Origin: Pirellulimonas nuda | Lineage (GTDB): Bacteria > Planctomycetota > Planctomycetia > Pirellulales > Lacipirellulaceae | DNA: 64,000 bases | Direction of reading: 5' to 3' | Assembly (NCBI RefSeq): GCF_007750855.1 | Contig: NZ_CP036291.1 | Span: 2,728,001-2,792,000 of the forward strand | In this document: positions 8,739 through 17,396 of the stretch, piece after piece | Layout: the number at the start of each line of letters is the position of its first letter | Numbering within the stretch: position 1 is the stretch's first letter | The notes under the pieces: model-generated | What the model was told of the DNA's origin: nothing | Seen by the model: the letters and a program-made list of their open reading frames with translations, nothing else | The model's database searches: none | Translations under genes and position numbers: made by a program

Positions 8739-9833
8739 ATGAGGTCACTCACACAGATAGAAAGACGGGCCTTCACGCTGGTCGAGCTGCTGGTGGTCAT
8801 CGCCATCATCGGCATCTTGGTGGCGATGCTGCTCCCCGCGGTGCAGGCGGCCCGCGAGGCCGCCCGGCGTGCTTCGTGCACCAACAACCTGAAGAACCTG
8901 GCGCTGGCGCTGCAGAACTACCACGACACGTTCCAGAAGTTCCCTGCCGTGGCGGAGTTCCCCAACGAAAAGCTGTGGAACCCGCTGCAGGACAAGGCGT
9001 TGTTCCACAACTGGGCCATCCGTTCGCTGCCGTACCTTGAAGAGCAGCCGCTGGCGGACCTGTTCGTGATCAGCGCCACCTCGCGCGTCTCGGACGACGC
9101 CACCGGGACGACCAATTCCGTGGCCCGCGGGACCGACATCCCGGTGATGCTCTGCCCCAGCGACGGCGAGAACAAGACGCACTTCCAGGGGTCGGGGGGC
9201 AACTGGGCGCGCACCAACTACGGGATGAACGGCTTCGAGTACTGGCCCAACCAGTACTGGCGGAACATCAAGACCGCCTCCGGCAACGACGCGGGCATCG
9301 ACTTCCAGATCGGAGTCTCGGGGCTGAGCGACGGCAAGGTGAACCAGAACCTCGGCATGCACCAGCTCACCGACGGCACCTCCAAGACGATCCTGCTGGC
9401 CGAGATGCGGGCCGGGCTCGGCGCCAAGGACCGGCGGGGGGTGTGGGCGATGGGCATGTGCGGGTCGAGCTACCACTGCCGCCACGCCGGCTACTCCCCC
9501 AATAGCTGCGGCGACACCGACGAAGAGATCTACGGCGGGCAAGAGATCATCGACGACGTCGGCCGCCCCCGGCTCGCCAGCGAGTGCATGGACATCGACC
9601 TCTCCGCCAGCGGGCAAGGGAGCGGACAATCGGTCGTCCGCAGCGTCCACCCCGGCGGGGTGAACGTCGCCATGGCCGACGCCAGCGTGCACTTTGTGGG
9701 CGACTTCGTCGACGCCGGCTACATTTCTATCGGAGGGAGGCTGACCAACAGCGACATCGAGCAGGACAAGTTCCGTGTGTGGCAGCGGCTCAATATCGGC
9801 CGCGACGGCTACCCCGTGACGCAGGAGTTCTAG
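8739..9833 (+). CDS. DUF1559 pseudopilin-like protein
   Basis: This 364-aa protein (from ATG 8739, preceded by GGAG at 8726-8729) has a type IV prepilin-like N-terminus: a basic stretch, then RRAFTLVELLVVIAIIGILV and a continuing hydrophobic helix ending in AVQAAREAARR. The residue before the processing point is Ala rather than the usual Gly. The DUF1559 body follows, ending with the H-x9-D motif near residue 310 (HPGGVNVAMADA). Function of the very large planctomycete DUF1559 family is unknown; a surface or periplasmic pseudopilus role is inferred. It stands six bases before a lipoprotein gene, a pairing repeated near 46.6-48.2 kb. An in-frame ATG at 8724 is the alternative start. Confidence 0.88.
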   Translation: MRSLTQIERRAFTLVELLVVIAIIGILVAMLLPAVQAAREAARRASCTNNLKNLALALQNYHDTFQKFPAVAEFPNEKLWNPLQDKALFHNWAIRSLPYLEEQPLADLFVISATSRVSDDATGTTNSVARGTDIPVMLCPSDGENKTHFQGSGGNWARTNYGMNGFEYWPNQYWRNIKTASGNDAGIDFQIGVSGLSDGKVNQNLGMHQLTDGTSKTILLAEMRAGLGAKDRRGVWAMGMCGSSYHCRHAGYSPNSCGDTDEEIYGGQEIIDDVGRPRLASECMDIDLSASGQGSGQSVVRSVHPGGVNVAMADASVHFVGDFVDAGYISIGGRLTNSDIEQDKFRVWQRLNIGRDGYPVTQEF

Positions 9834-9839
9834 AACGGC

Positions 9840-10280
9840 ATGGATCGGTCACAAAAGTCACGACGGACCGCGGCGACGCTCGTCTGCGCCGGGGCCCTGC
9901 TGGCGCCGCTGGCCGGCTGCGGCGGCGGCCCCTTCGACATCGTCCCGGTGAGCGGCGTCGTGAAGTACGACGACGGCTCGGCCATCCCCAGCGACGACTT
10001 CCGTCTGAAGTTCGTGCCCCAGATGGAGTCACCCGACGGGGTCAACTTCCCCCGGGTGGCGACCGCGATGGTCAACGCCAGCGGCGACTTCGATCAAGCG
10101 ACCACCCACAAGTACGGCGACGGCCTCGTCCGCGGCCGGCACAAGGTCTACCTCAAGATCGGTCAGGGCCCGGGGGGCAAGCCGCTGGTCCCCGCGGACT
10201 ACCTCGACGCAGAAAAGACGCCGCTCACCATCGACACCGCCGAGGGACGCAGGTTTGAGATCTCGGTCCCCAAGCCCTAA
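9840..10280 (+). CDS. Small planctomycete lipoprotein (carboxypeptidase-regulatory-like)
   Basis: This 146-aa protein has a lipoprotein signal with lipobox LAGC (Cys at residue 27). A beta-sandwich domain follows, of the type that opens VSGVVKYDDGS and ends with a basic strand (RFEISVPKP), similar to the carboxypeptidase-regulatory or transthyretin-like domains common in planctomycete lipoproteins. It starts seven bases after the DUF1559 gene and its end overlaps the TTG start of the GH113-like gene by 26 bases, so the three are probably cotranscribed. No catalytic residues are recognised. Function is unknown; a periplasmic structural or assembly role next to the DUF1559 protein is possible. 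Confidence 0.8.
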   Translation: MDRSQKSRRTAATLVCAGALLAPLAGCGGGPFDIVPVSGVVKYDDGSAIPSDDFRLKFVPQMESPDGVNFPRVATAMVNASGDFDQATTHKYGDGLVRGRHKVYLKIGQGPGGKPLVPADYLDAEKTPLTIDTAEGRRFEISVPKP

Positions 10281-12255
10281 CCGGCCCGCACGCCGCTCGG
10301 TGGGGCTCGCGGCCCTGGTGCTTAGCGCCGCCGCGATGCACACGCCCTACGCGCACGGCGCCGCGGGCCTGTACGAGCCGGGCGTCGATCCGGGGCTGGG
10401 GTTCAACCTGGTTTCTTGGGGCAATTTCTCGAACGGCGCCCAGGTTTGGGAGAACGCGGTGCAGTCCGTGTTCGACGCCGGGTTTACCGAGGTCTCCCTC
10501 AGCCCGTTGAGGTTCTACACCCCCGGCGTGGGTTCGATCGCCGCCACCTCCGGCAGCGGGCCGGAGCTGAGCCACGTGGCGGCGGGGATCGTCCGCGCCA
10601 AGTCGCTGGGCATGCGGGTGACGGTCAACCCGTTCATCGAGCCGGTCGGGTTCAGCGATTGGCGCGGCGTCTACAACCCAACGCCCGGCAGCGCCGAGTC
10701 CAACCTGTTCTGGAACGACTACCAGCAGTACCTCTCCGACGTGGCGAGCGTGGCCCAGGCCGGCGGGGCCGACTCGATGACGGTCGGCACCGAGCTGCGG
10801 GCGATCACCCGCAACGCGGGGAACAACGCCCACTGGGACAGCGTGATCAACGCGGTCGACGCGCGCTTCACGGGCTCGATCGGGTACGCCGCGAACTGGG
10901 ACAACTACAACCACCCCAACGTGGCGGCGGCGATCTGGGAGCACCCCGCGATCGACTTTATCGGCATCGACTCCTACTTCACGAACATGCTGACGGGCGC
11001 CCAGGCAGACGCCTCGGGGAGTTATCCAAACCCGGCGTTCATCGGCCAGGTCGAGGCCGCTTGGAACAACAAGCTCGACGGCGAGATCCTCCCCTTCGCA
11101 GCGGCCCGCCAGGGGGGCGCCGGGTTGCCGGTCGAGCTTACCGAGGTCGGCTACCTGCCGTTCAACCGGACGTCGCGTTCGCCGCAGGCCAGCGGCGGCG
11201 CCGCCGACCGCGACGAACAGAACATGGCCTTCGAGGGTTTGATGCGTGCGCTGGACGGTCGGCTGGCGTCTGGAGAGATGCTCGCCGCGCATGTGTGGCA
11301 GTGGGACATGCCCGGCTCGGCCGGGAGCCTCTGGAACATGAACCCCGCCGGTGGGAATCAGCCCGCCAACCAGCAGACGGCGCAGTGGCTCTCCGCCTTC
11401 GCGAAGGGAACCAACCCCGGCGGCGTCGATCCCCCCGCGGGCGCCACGCGGGTGCTCTACAGCTTCGAGGGAGGGCTGCAGGGCTTCTACTACCCCAACT
11501 TCGAGACGCAGCCCGCCAGCACCCTGGCCCAAGCCAGCGGCACGGGCGCCACCGACGGCGCCCACAGCCTGGCGATCACCAAACCAACGCCCGCTTGGAC
11601 CTGGGACGCCCGGGTCGAGATGAGCGGCGACCAGCTCCAGGCCCTCAAGGATGCGCTGGCCGACAACGCGGACGACTACCTGCTAGAGATCGACGTCACC
11701 TACCGCTCCGACGACCTGCCGGTTGGGCTGACCGACCTGAGCATGCACGTCGCCATCGAGACCAACTCCGACGGCTGGAACCAGGCGTTCCCCTACGCGG
11801 GCATCAACAGCCGCGCCAATCAATCCTTTGCGGTCCAGGTCCCGCTCAGCGCGTTCGGGTTGAGCAGCGGGATCGCATCGGCCAACCTGCACCTGGGGTT
11901 CGCCGGCAGCTTTTCGGGGACCGCCACGATCTTTGTTGACCGCATCGCCCTGACCGACACGTCGTTCGTCGCCCCCAACGGCGACTACAACGGCGACGGC
12001 GTGGTGGACGCGGCGGACTACACCCTATGGCGTGACTCGCTCGGCCAGAACGTGACGGCGGGCCAAGGCGCCGATGGCGACGCCAACGGCGTGGTCGACG
12101 CCGGCGACTACGACCTCTGGCGTCAGAGCTTTGGGGCGGTCGTCCCGCCGACTGCCGCCGCGTCGGGCGGGTCCTCGGGCGTGCCCGAGCCCGGGGCGGG
12201 CGTGCTGCTGATGCTCGCCGGCGCCATCGCCGTGGCGGCGCGGAACGTGATGTGA
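10255..12255 (+). CDS. GH113-like beta-mannanase with beta-sandwich, dockerin-like and PEP-CTERM segments
   Basis: This 666-aa protein starts at TTG 10255, with GAGGGA (10242-10247) at suitable spacing and a signal peptide at about 14-37. A TIM barrel (about 45-385) carries GTEL (Glu180, probable acid/base) and TEVGY (Glu297, probable nucleophile), the pattern of GH113 mannanases. A beta-sandwich module (about 397-570) resembles those of the 7158 protein. Two EF-hand-like repeats follow (576-598, GDYNGDGVVDAADY; 607-628, GDANGVVDAGDY), then a VPEPGAG tail from about 643. It probably cleaves beta-mannan at the cell surface. Family placement rests on motifs and context (GH26, GH130 and GH5 nearby). 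A later start is possible. Confidence 0.8.
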   Translation: MRSRSPSPNRPARRSVGLAALVLSAAAMHTPYAHGAAGLYEPGVDPGLGFNLVSWGNFSNGAQVWENAVQSVFDAGFTEVSLSPLRFYTPGVGSIAATSGSGPELSHVAAGIVRAKSLGMRVTVNPFIEPVGFSDWRGVYNPTPGSAESNLFWNDYQQYLSDVASVAQAGGADSMTVGTELRAITRNAGNNAHWDSVINAVDARFTGSIGYAANWDNYNHPNVAAAIWEHPAIDFIGIDSYFTNMLTGAQADASGSYPNPAFIGQVEAAWNNKLDGEILPFAAARQGGAGLPVELTEVGYLPFNRTSRSPQASGGAADRDEQNMAFEGLMRALDGRLASGEMLAAHVWQWDMPGSAGSLWNMNPAGGNQPANQQTAQWLSAFAKGTNPGGVDPPAGATRVLYSFEGGLQGFYYPNFETQPASTLAQASGTGATDGAHSLAITKPTPAWTWDARVEMSGDQLQALKDALADNADDYLLEIDVTYRSDDLPVGLTDLSMHVAIETNSDGWNQAFPYAGINSRANQSFAVQVPLSAFGLSSGIASANLHLGFAGSFSGTATIFVDRIALTDTSFVAPNGDYNGDGVVDAADYTLWRDSLGQNVTAGQGADGDANGVVDAGDYDLWRQSFGAVVPPTAAASGGSSGVPEPGAGVLLMLAGAIAVAARNVM

Positions 12256-12283
12256 ACGCAAACCAACAGGCCGGCGCCCCACC

Positions 12284-13966
12284 GTGAACGCAAAGCGATT
12301 CATCCTCGGTTCAGCGGCGTGCGGGGTCCTGCTGGCCCTGGCGGCGGCGCCCCTCGCGGCCCAAACGTACCGCTACGAAGCCGAAGCCGGCCAGCAGTTC
12401 GGCACGGCCGTGCGGAGCAATGTCGCGGGCTACTCCGGCGCCGGTTTTGTCACGGGGTTCGACGGCTCTGGCGGCTACGCTCAAGGGGACTACTTCCAGA
12501 TCGAGGCCGACGTTCCGCAGGGGCTGTACGAGCTGTGGGTGGGCTACCGGTCCCCCTATGGCATGAAGGGCTACAACTTTTTTGTCGACGGCGAGGCGGG
12601 GAGCGGCGTCTTCGACGCGTCCAGCACGTTCGCCACGGACCGGGCCGGGCTGCTGGCCGTGGCGGCGGGGACGAACACGTTCGGCATTGCGCAGAACTGG
12701 GGTTACTACGACGTCGACTACCTCGAGTTCCGCCCCTTCACGCCGCCGCCGCTGGCGCGGGTGTCTCCCCAACTGATCGACGCCCAGGCCGACCTCCCCA
12801 CCCGGCAGTTGATGGGCTACCTGGTAGACAACTACGGCAAGCAGACCTTGTCGGGCCAGCAAGTCGTGGTCGGCCAAGGGGGGGCGTTCCCCAACGCCAG
12901 CTACCTGCAGCGTTCCGGGGGGCTCGTTCCCGCGGTGCGCACCTCCGACTTCATCGAGTACTCTCCTTCGCGGATCCAGCACGGCTCGAACCCCAACCAG
13001 GAAACCGAGAAGACGATCGCGTGGGCCCGGCAGACCGGCGGCGTCGTCTCCATGAGCTGGCACTGGAACGCGCCGACCGACCTGGTCAACACCCAGCAGA
13101 ACCCGTGGTGGCGGGGGTTCTATACCGACGCCACCACCTTCGACCTGCCCGCCGCCCTGGCCGACCCGCAGGGCGCCGACTACCAGTTGCTGCTGCGAGA
13201 CATCGACGCGATCGCCGACGAGCTGCAGAAGTTTGAGGACGCCGGCGTGCCCGTGATCTTCCGCCCGCTGCACGAGGCCCAGGGGGGCTGGTTTTGGTGG
13301 GGCGCCCACGGCCCCGAAGCGTTCAAGCAGCTCTGGGGCGTGGTCTACGACCGGATCGCCGAAACGCACGGCATCCACAACCTGATCTGGGAGTTCACCT
13401 CCTCGGCCGCCGACGGGGACCACCTCGACTGGTACCCGGGCGACGAACTGGTCGACATGATCGGCCTGGACATCTACACCGACCCGTCGTCGAGCATGAG
13501 CGGCGCGTGGTACGACATCCTCGAGCACTACGACGGCAACAAGCTCATCGCCCTGTCCGAAACGGGCACGCTCCCCAACGCAGAGCTGATGGAACTGTGG
13601 GGCGTCAACTGGAGCTACTTCTCTCCCTGGTCGGGCAATGAGTTCGAGGGGGCGTTCTCACCCGAGCAGTTGCAGGCGACGCTCGGCGCCGAGAACGTGG
13701 TCACGCTAAACGAACTGCCGACGCTGCCGTGGGCCGCGGCCGCCCTACCGGGCGACTTCAACCTCGACGGCGCCGTGGACGCCGCCGACTACACCGCCTG
13801 GCGCGACGGCCTGGGGGGCGTGTTCACCGCGGGAGACTACCAGGTGTGGCGTGCCGGCTACATCGCCGCCGCGTCGGCGGGCGTCTCGTCCCGTGGCGTC
13901 CCCGAACCCTCCGCTTGGGCCATCGGCGTGCTGGTGCTCGCGTGTTGTTGCAGGCGCGGGCGCTAG
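12284..13966 (+). CDS. GH26 endo-beta-1,4-mannanase with N-terminal CBM35-like domain and PEP-CTERM tail
   Basis: This 560-aa protein starts at GTG 12284, with a signal peptide ending near AAPLAA (residue 26). A CBM35-like domain (about 28-152: YRYEAEAGQ at the start, YYDVDYLEF at the end) precedes a GH26 barrel (about 165-470). FRPLHEAQGGWFWWG gives the acid/base Glu331 and ALSETG gives the nucleophile Glu426. A dockerin-like segment (GDFNLDGAVDAADY) and a VPEPSAW tail near 538 complete it. GH26 enzymes cut beta-1,4-mannan, glucomannan and galactomannan. It is the last gene of the rightward row, 28 bases after the GH113-like gene. The EF-hand segment holds a reduced second repeat (FTAGDYQVWRAGY). 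Confidence 0.9.
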   Translation: MNAKRFILGSAACGVLLALAAAPLAAQTYRYEAEAGQQFGTAVRSNVAGYSGAGFVTGFDGSGGYAQGDYFQIEADVPQGLYELWVGYRSPYGMKGYNFFVDGEAGSGVFDASSTFATDRAGLLAVAAGTNTFGIAQNWGYYDVDYLEFRPFTPPPLARVSPQLIDAQADLPTRQLMGYLVDNYGKQTLSGQQVVVGQGGAFPNASYLQRSGGLVPAVRTSDFIEYSPSRIQHGSNPNQETEKTIAWARQTGGVVSMSWHWNAPTDLVNTQQNPWWRGFYTDATTFDLPAALADPQGADYQLLLRDIDAIADELQKFEDAGVPVIFRPLHEAQGGWFWWGAHGPEAFKQLWGVVYDRIAETHGIHNLIWEFTSSAADGDHLDWYPGDELVDMIGLDIYTDPSSSMSGAWYDILEHYDGNKLIALSETGTLPNAELMELWGVNWSYFSPWSGNEFEGAFSPEQLQATLGAENVVTLNELPTLPWAAAALPGDFNLDGAVDAADYTAWRDGLGGVFTAGDYQVWRAGYIAAASAGVSSRGVPEPSAWAIGVLVLACCCRRGR

Positions 13967-14450
13967 CCCACGGCTGCGACTAGCTGCACATCGCGCTGAG
14001 GTCGTGGCCTGTCGGAACCGGGAGCGGATTCCTGGCAGAATCAGCTCGAAAATAGCCGGCTGATCCCCGATAATGCTGGGTCGTTTGTAGACGCCGCACA
14101 GCGGGCCCTCCGGCTTGGAGGGCGCCGTCGCGCAGCGGGTGCGCGCCGGAGGGGGGGCTCGCACGGGGTGCGCGACGTTTGTCCGCTAGGTGTCCGATTG
14201 ACCCTCGAAGTGTCCCCTCGACGACCCCGCAACCGAGGTAAAACGATCAAATCGTTCGGTGGAGCCGGCGTTCAGGGCAGAGAATCCGCGAGAATCGCAC
14301 GTGCCGGGGGGGTTGTGTCCGATTTTTTGTTCTCCGGAGACCGGACAAAAGGACACAAACCGGGGCGGCGTCGGACGCGGGGCCCCTGAGGCAGAGCGGG
14401 TCGGACTGGCGGCGGTTTGCAGTTCGCCGACCGGTGCGGTTCGGTTGTGG
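13967..14450. other. Convergent intergenic region with inverted repeats
   Basis: No convincing gene lies here between the convergent GH26 and sulfatase genes. A 7-bp stem (GCCCTCC, 14105-14111; GGAGGGC, 14117-14123) lacks a T-run. A longer structure at 14313-14358 is listed separately as a terminator candidate. Confidence 0.6.
14313..14358. terminator. Compound inverted repeat, possible bidirectional terminator
   Basis: TTGTGTCC (14313-14320) pairs with GGACACAA (14351-14358), and TTTTGT (14325-14330) pairs with ACAAAA (14345-14350), leaving a four-base bulge and a GC-rich loop around CTCCGGAG. The position between convergent gene ends suits transcription termination from either side, but the T-run lies inside the stem, so this is tentative. 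Confidence 0.4.
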
Positions 14451-15851
14451 TTACTTCGAAAGTGGCTTCGCATCCTCGACAGAACCGGCGGGGCGGCTGT
14501 GCTGGGCGATGTCGTCGGCGAAGTCGGAGAGGTAGCCAGAGAGCCGTTCGGCGATGTCCGGGTGCTCCTTCAGCACGTTGTTTTTCTCACCAACATCGTC
14601 CTTCAGATTGAACAGCATCACCGGCTTGCCGTTGTTTGCGTGCAGCTTCCACTCGCCCGATCGCACCCCCTTGAGGGCATTGCCGCTGTGATAGAAGAAG
14701 GCCTCGTGAGGCGTCCCGGCTTCGCCGGTAAGCGTCGGCCAGATGTTCTTGCCGTCGATCACTCGGTCGGAAGGGACCTCCGCCCCGGCCAGCAGAGCGA
14801 ACGTAGGCAGCAGGTCCATGGTGGTCATCAGTTGGTCGTTTACAACTCCGGCCGGGATCTTGCCGGGCCAGCGGATCACGGTCGGCTCGCGCATGCCCCC
14901 TTCAAAGGTGGTGCCCTTGTTGCCGCGCAAGGGGCCGGCGCTAGCGAAGAGGGAGTTCTTCGGGGGTCCATTGTCAGAGGTGAACAGGACAATCGTGTTC
15001 TCATCCAGACCATTCGATTTGAGCGCATCGAGGACCTGCCCGACGGACCAATCGATTTCTGCGATGGCCTGCCGGAAGAGCCTGTCCCGCGTCTTGTAGT
15101 CAATCTGGCCCTCTTCTTCCTCAAGCTTTGCCACGACATCTTCTGACACGCCCTCCATGAACCGGGGCGACACGTGCAGCGGCGCGTGAGGGATGGGGTG
15201 CGGGATGTAGAGGAAGAACGGCGCGTCTTTGTGTTGCTCAATGAACTTTACGGCCCGCTGGGTGATGCGCCTCGTCAGGTAGTCGGCGTCTGGGTCTAGT
15301 TCGACAACGGTCTCTCCGTCTAGCAGCGGCAGCGGAGGGAACTGGAATCTTTGCTGCTGCGGATGGAACGGGTGGATGTCGTGGCTGTAGGGGAGGCCAA
15401 AGTACTCATCGAAGCCCTGCCGGGTCGGGAGGAACTCCGGCTGGTCGCCCAGGTGCCACTTGCCGAACATGCCGGTCCTGTACCCGGCCGACTTTAGCAC
15501 CTCGGCAATCGTGATTTCGTTCGGGTGGAGGCCCTTGGGGTCGCCGGCGAGCAACACGCCAAAGTTGCTCCCCATGGCCATGCCGACCCGCTTGGGGTAG
15601 CAACCCGTCATGAGCGCGGCGCGCGACGGGGTACAGACAGGCGCGGCCACATAGAAGCTGGTAAGCCGGGCGCCCTCGGCCGCCATCCGGTCGATCCGCG
15701 GCGTGCTGACGTGCGTAGCTCCGTAGCAACTCAGATCGCCGTAGCCTTGGTCGTCGGTGAAGATGACGACGAAGTTCGGCGGAGCAGCCTCTGCATGATG
15801 CAAATGCCACAAACACAGCGAGACGAGCAAGAAAAGAGTTTTCACATTCAT
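14451..15851 (-). CDS. S1-type sulfatase
   Basis: This 466-aa secreted sulfatase starts at ATG 15851, which gives a signal peptide directly (MNVKTLFLLVSLCLW); an upstream in-frame start would add 12 non-signal residues. Metal ligands lie in FTDDQGYGD (about 31-39). CTPSR supplies the Cys73 to be converted to formylglycine, followed by GKWHLG and FTSDNG. Family members hydrolyse sulfate esters, here presumably on a glycan. It is the most downstream gene of the leftward array, 42 bases after the preceding sulfatase. Substrate and regiochemistry cannot be assigned. Activity needs a formylglycine-generating enzyme, not encoded in this window. Confidence 0.9.
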   Translation of the reverse strand: MNVKTLFLLVSLCLWHLHHAEAAPPNFVVIFTDDQGYGDLSCYGATHVSTPRIDRMAAEGARLTSFYVAAPVCTPSRAALMTGCYPKRVGMAMGSNFGVLLAGDPKGLHPNEITIAEVLKSAGYRTGMFGKWHLGDQPEFLPTRQGFDEYFGLPYSHDIHPFHPQQQRFQFPPLPLLDGETVVELDPDADYLTRRITQRAVKFIEQHKDAPFFLYIPHPIPHAPLHVSPRFMEGVSEDVVAKLEEEEGQIDYKTRDRLFRQAIAEIDWSVGQVLDALKSNGLDENTIVLFTSDNGPPKNSLFASAGPLRGNKGTTFEGGMREPTVIRWPGKIPAGVVNDQLMTTMDLLPTFALLAGAEVPSDRVIDGKNIWPTLTGEAGTPHEAFFYHSGNALKGVRSGEWKLHANNGKPVMLFNLKDDVGEKNNVLKEHPDIAERLSGYLSDFADDIAQHSRPAGSVEDAKPLSK

Positions 15852-15893
15852 TCTCTGGTGAGGCGATTCCCGCGTGGCCAGAGCCATGCGTGG

Positions 15894-17390
15894 CTACTTG
15901 GTTGCGATTGGTTTCGTATCCGCGGGTCGGGTCTGGTCGGGGACCGGCGGCGCTGCCGGACGCGGGCCGGCCAAGTCGAAGAACCGCATATTCTCTCCGA
16001 CCCGATTGTAGTCGCCGAGGTCTGCCCGCATCGCGTCGGCCAGCCCGAGCAACCGGTCGACGACCCCGGGATGCTGGTCGGCCAAGTTCAGTTCCTCGCC
16101 AGGGTCCTGCTCCAGGTCGACCAGCATCGGCGTGTCGAAGCCGATGCGGTCGGCGGGCGCGATGTGCGTGTTCCGGCTGAAGGGGGCCGCACCGATCGGC
16201 TCTCTGTCGCGGGGCAGGTGCAGCTTCCATTTGCCTTGTCGAACCGCCTGCAATTGGACGCGGAGATAGTAGTAGAACGCCTTGTTGGGGCTCGCCTTGT
16301 CGAACTCGCCGTGGAGCAAATGCCGGATGTCCTCGCCGTCGATGACGCGGTCTGCGGGAACTTCTGCACCGGCAAGCGCCGCGAGCGTCGGCAGCAGGTC
16401 CAGCGTGCTGGCGATCAAACCGCACGACGTGCCGGCCGGCACGCGGCCCGGCCCCCAAACGATGCAGGGGACTCGCACGCCCCCTTCGAACGTCGAGACC
16501 TTGCCGCTGCGCCAGGGGCCCGCCGATCCGCCGTGGTCTCCGGGCCGATGCCCGTCGGCAAAACCCTTGTTCTTCATCAGCCACGGCCCGTTGTCGCTGG
16601 TGAAGATGACGTAGGTATTCTTCGCCAACCCCATTTCTTGGATCGCGTCGAGAATTCGGCCGACGTTGTAGTCGATTTCCTCGATCACGTCGCCGTACAG
16701 CCCCCGCTGGCTCTTGCCTTTGAACCGCGGCGACGCGTCGAGCCGCGTGTGGGGCATCGTGTGCGGGATGTACACGAAGAAGGGTTGATCCTTGTGCCTA
16801 CGCATGAAGCCGATCGCCTCGTCGGTGTACCGCCGAGTCAGCGTGGCCATGGGCGCCGCCTGCTCGATCAGCTCTTCATTGCGGTACAAGTTGACGACGC
16901 GATCGTTGCTGGTCGGCGTGCCAAAGAAGTAGTCAAAGCCCTGCCGGGTGGGGAGCAAGTCGGCATAAAAGTCGGTCTGAGAATGCGTCGCGAGGTCCCA
17001 CTTGCCAAAACAGGCGGTCGCGTAGCCCCTGGTCTTCAGCACTTCCGCGATGGTGATCTCTTCGAGATGCAGGACGGGGTGCACCTGCTTCGTGTTCCCT
17101 CGCTCTGCAACCCGCAACGGGTAGCACCCCGTCATCAGCGCTGCCCGCGACGGCCCGCAAATGGGCTGCGCGTAGAAACTGGTGAGCTTCATCCCTTCGG
17201 CCGCCATCGCGTCGAGCCGCGGCGTGCGGATGTCGGGGGAACCAAAGCAGCCGACGTCGCCGTATCCCTGGTCGTCGGTGAAGACGACAACAAAGTTGGG
17301 TCGGCCGGCCGGCTCTTCGGCGACAGCACACACGCTCCAGTTGACGGCCGAGGCCATGACCAGCAACGCACCAATGCGATGATTTGACAT
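15894..17390 (-). CDS. S1-type sulfatase with altered GKWH motif
   Basis: This 498-aa protein has a signal peptide at about 1-25. FTDDQGYGD binds metal and CGPSR carries the formylglycine Cys78; FTSDNG is present. The usual GKWHLG motif reads GKWDLA here (Lys130 kept, His replaced by Asp132). That His is normally an active-site residue in S1 sulfatases, so catalysis or substrate choice may differ. The gene starts six bases after the end of the 17397 sulfatase and is surely cotranscribed with it. The body is otherwise full length with intact reading frame, so it looks maintained rather than decayed. Confidence 0.88.
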   Translation of the reverse strand: MSNHRIGALLVMASAVNWSVCAVAEEPAGRPNFVVVFTDDQGYGDVGCFGSPDIRTPRLDAMAAEGMKLTSFYAQPICGPSRAALMTGCYPLRVAERGNTKQVHPVLHLEEITIAEVLKTRGYATACFGKWDLATHSQTDFYADLLPTRQGFDYFFGTPTSNDRVVNLYRNEELIEQAAPMATLTRRYTDEAIGFMRRHKDQPFFVYIPHTMPHTRLDASPRFKGKSQRGLYGDVIEEIDYNVGRILDAIQEMGLAKNTYVIFTSDNGPWLMKNKGFADGHRPGDHGGSAGPWRSGKVSTFEGGVRVPCIVWGPGRVPAGTSCGLIASTLDLLPTLAALAGAEVPADRVIDGEDIRHLLHGEFDKASPNKAFYYYLRVQLQAVRQGKWKLHLPRDREPIGAAPFSRNTHIAPADRIGFDTPMLVDLEQDPGEELNLADQHPGVVDRLLGLADAMRADLGDYNRVGENMRFFDLAGPRPAAPPVPDQTRPADTKPIATK

Positions 17391-17396
17391 CGGGCG

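Noticed and set aside
14168..14389. A short gene in the GH26-sulfatase gap
   Set aside because: No ribosome site, no domain and it spans the inverted repeat; treated as intergenic.
15525..17387. 620-codon plus-strand frame over two sulfatase genes
   Set aside because: Antisense shadow of two motif-complete sulfatases.
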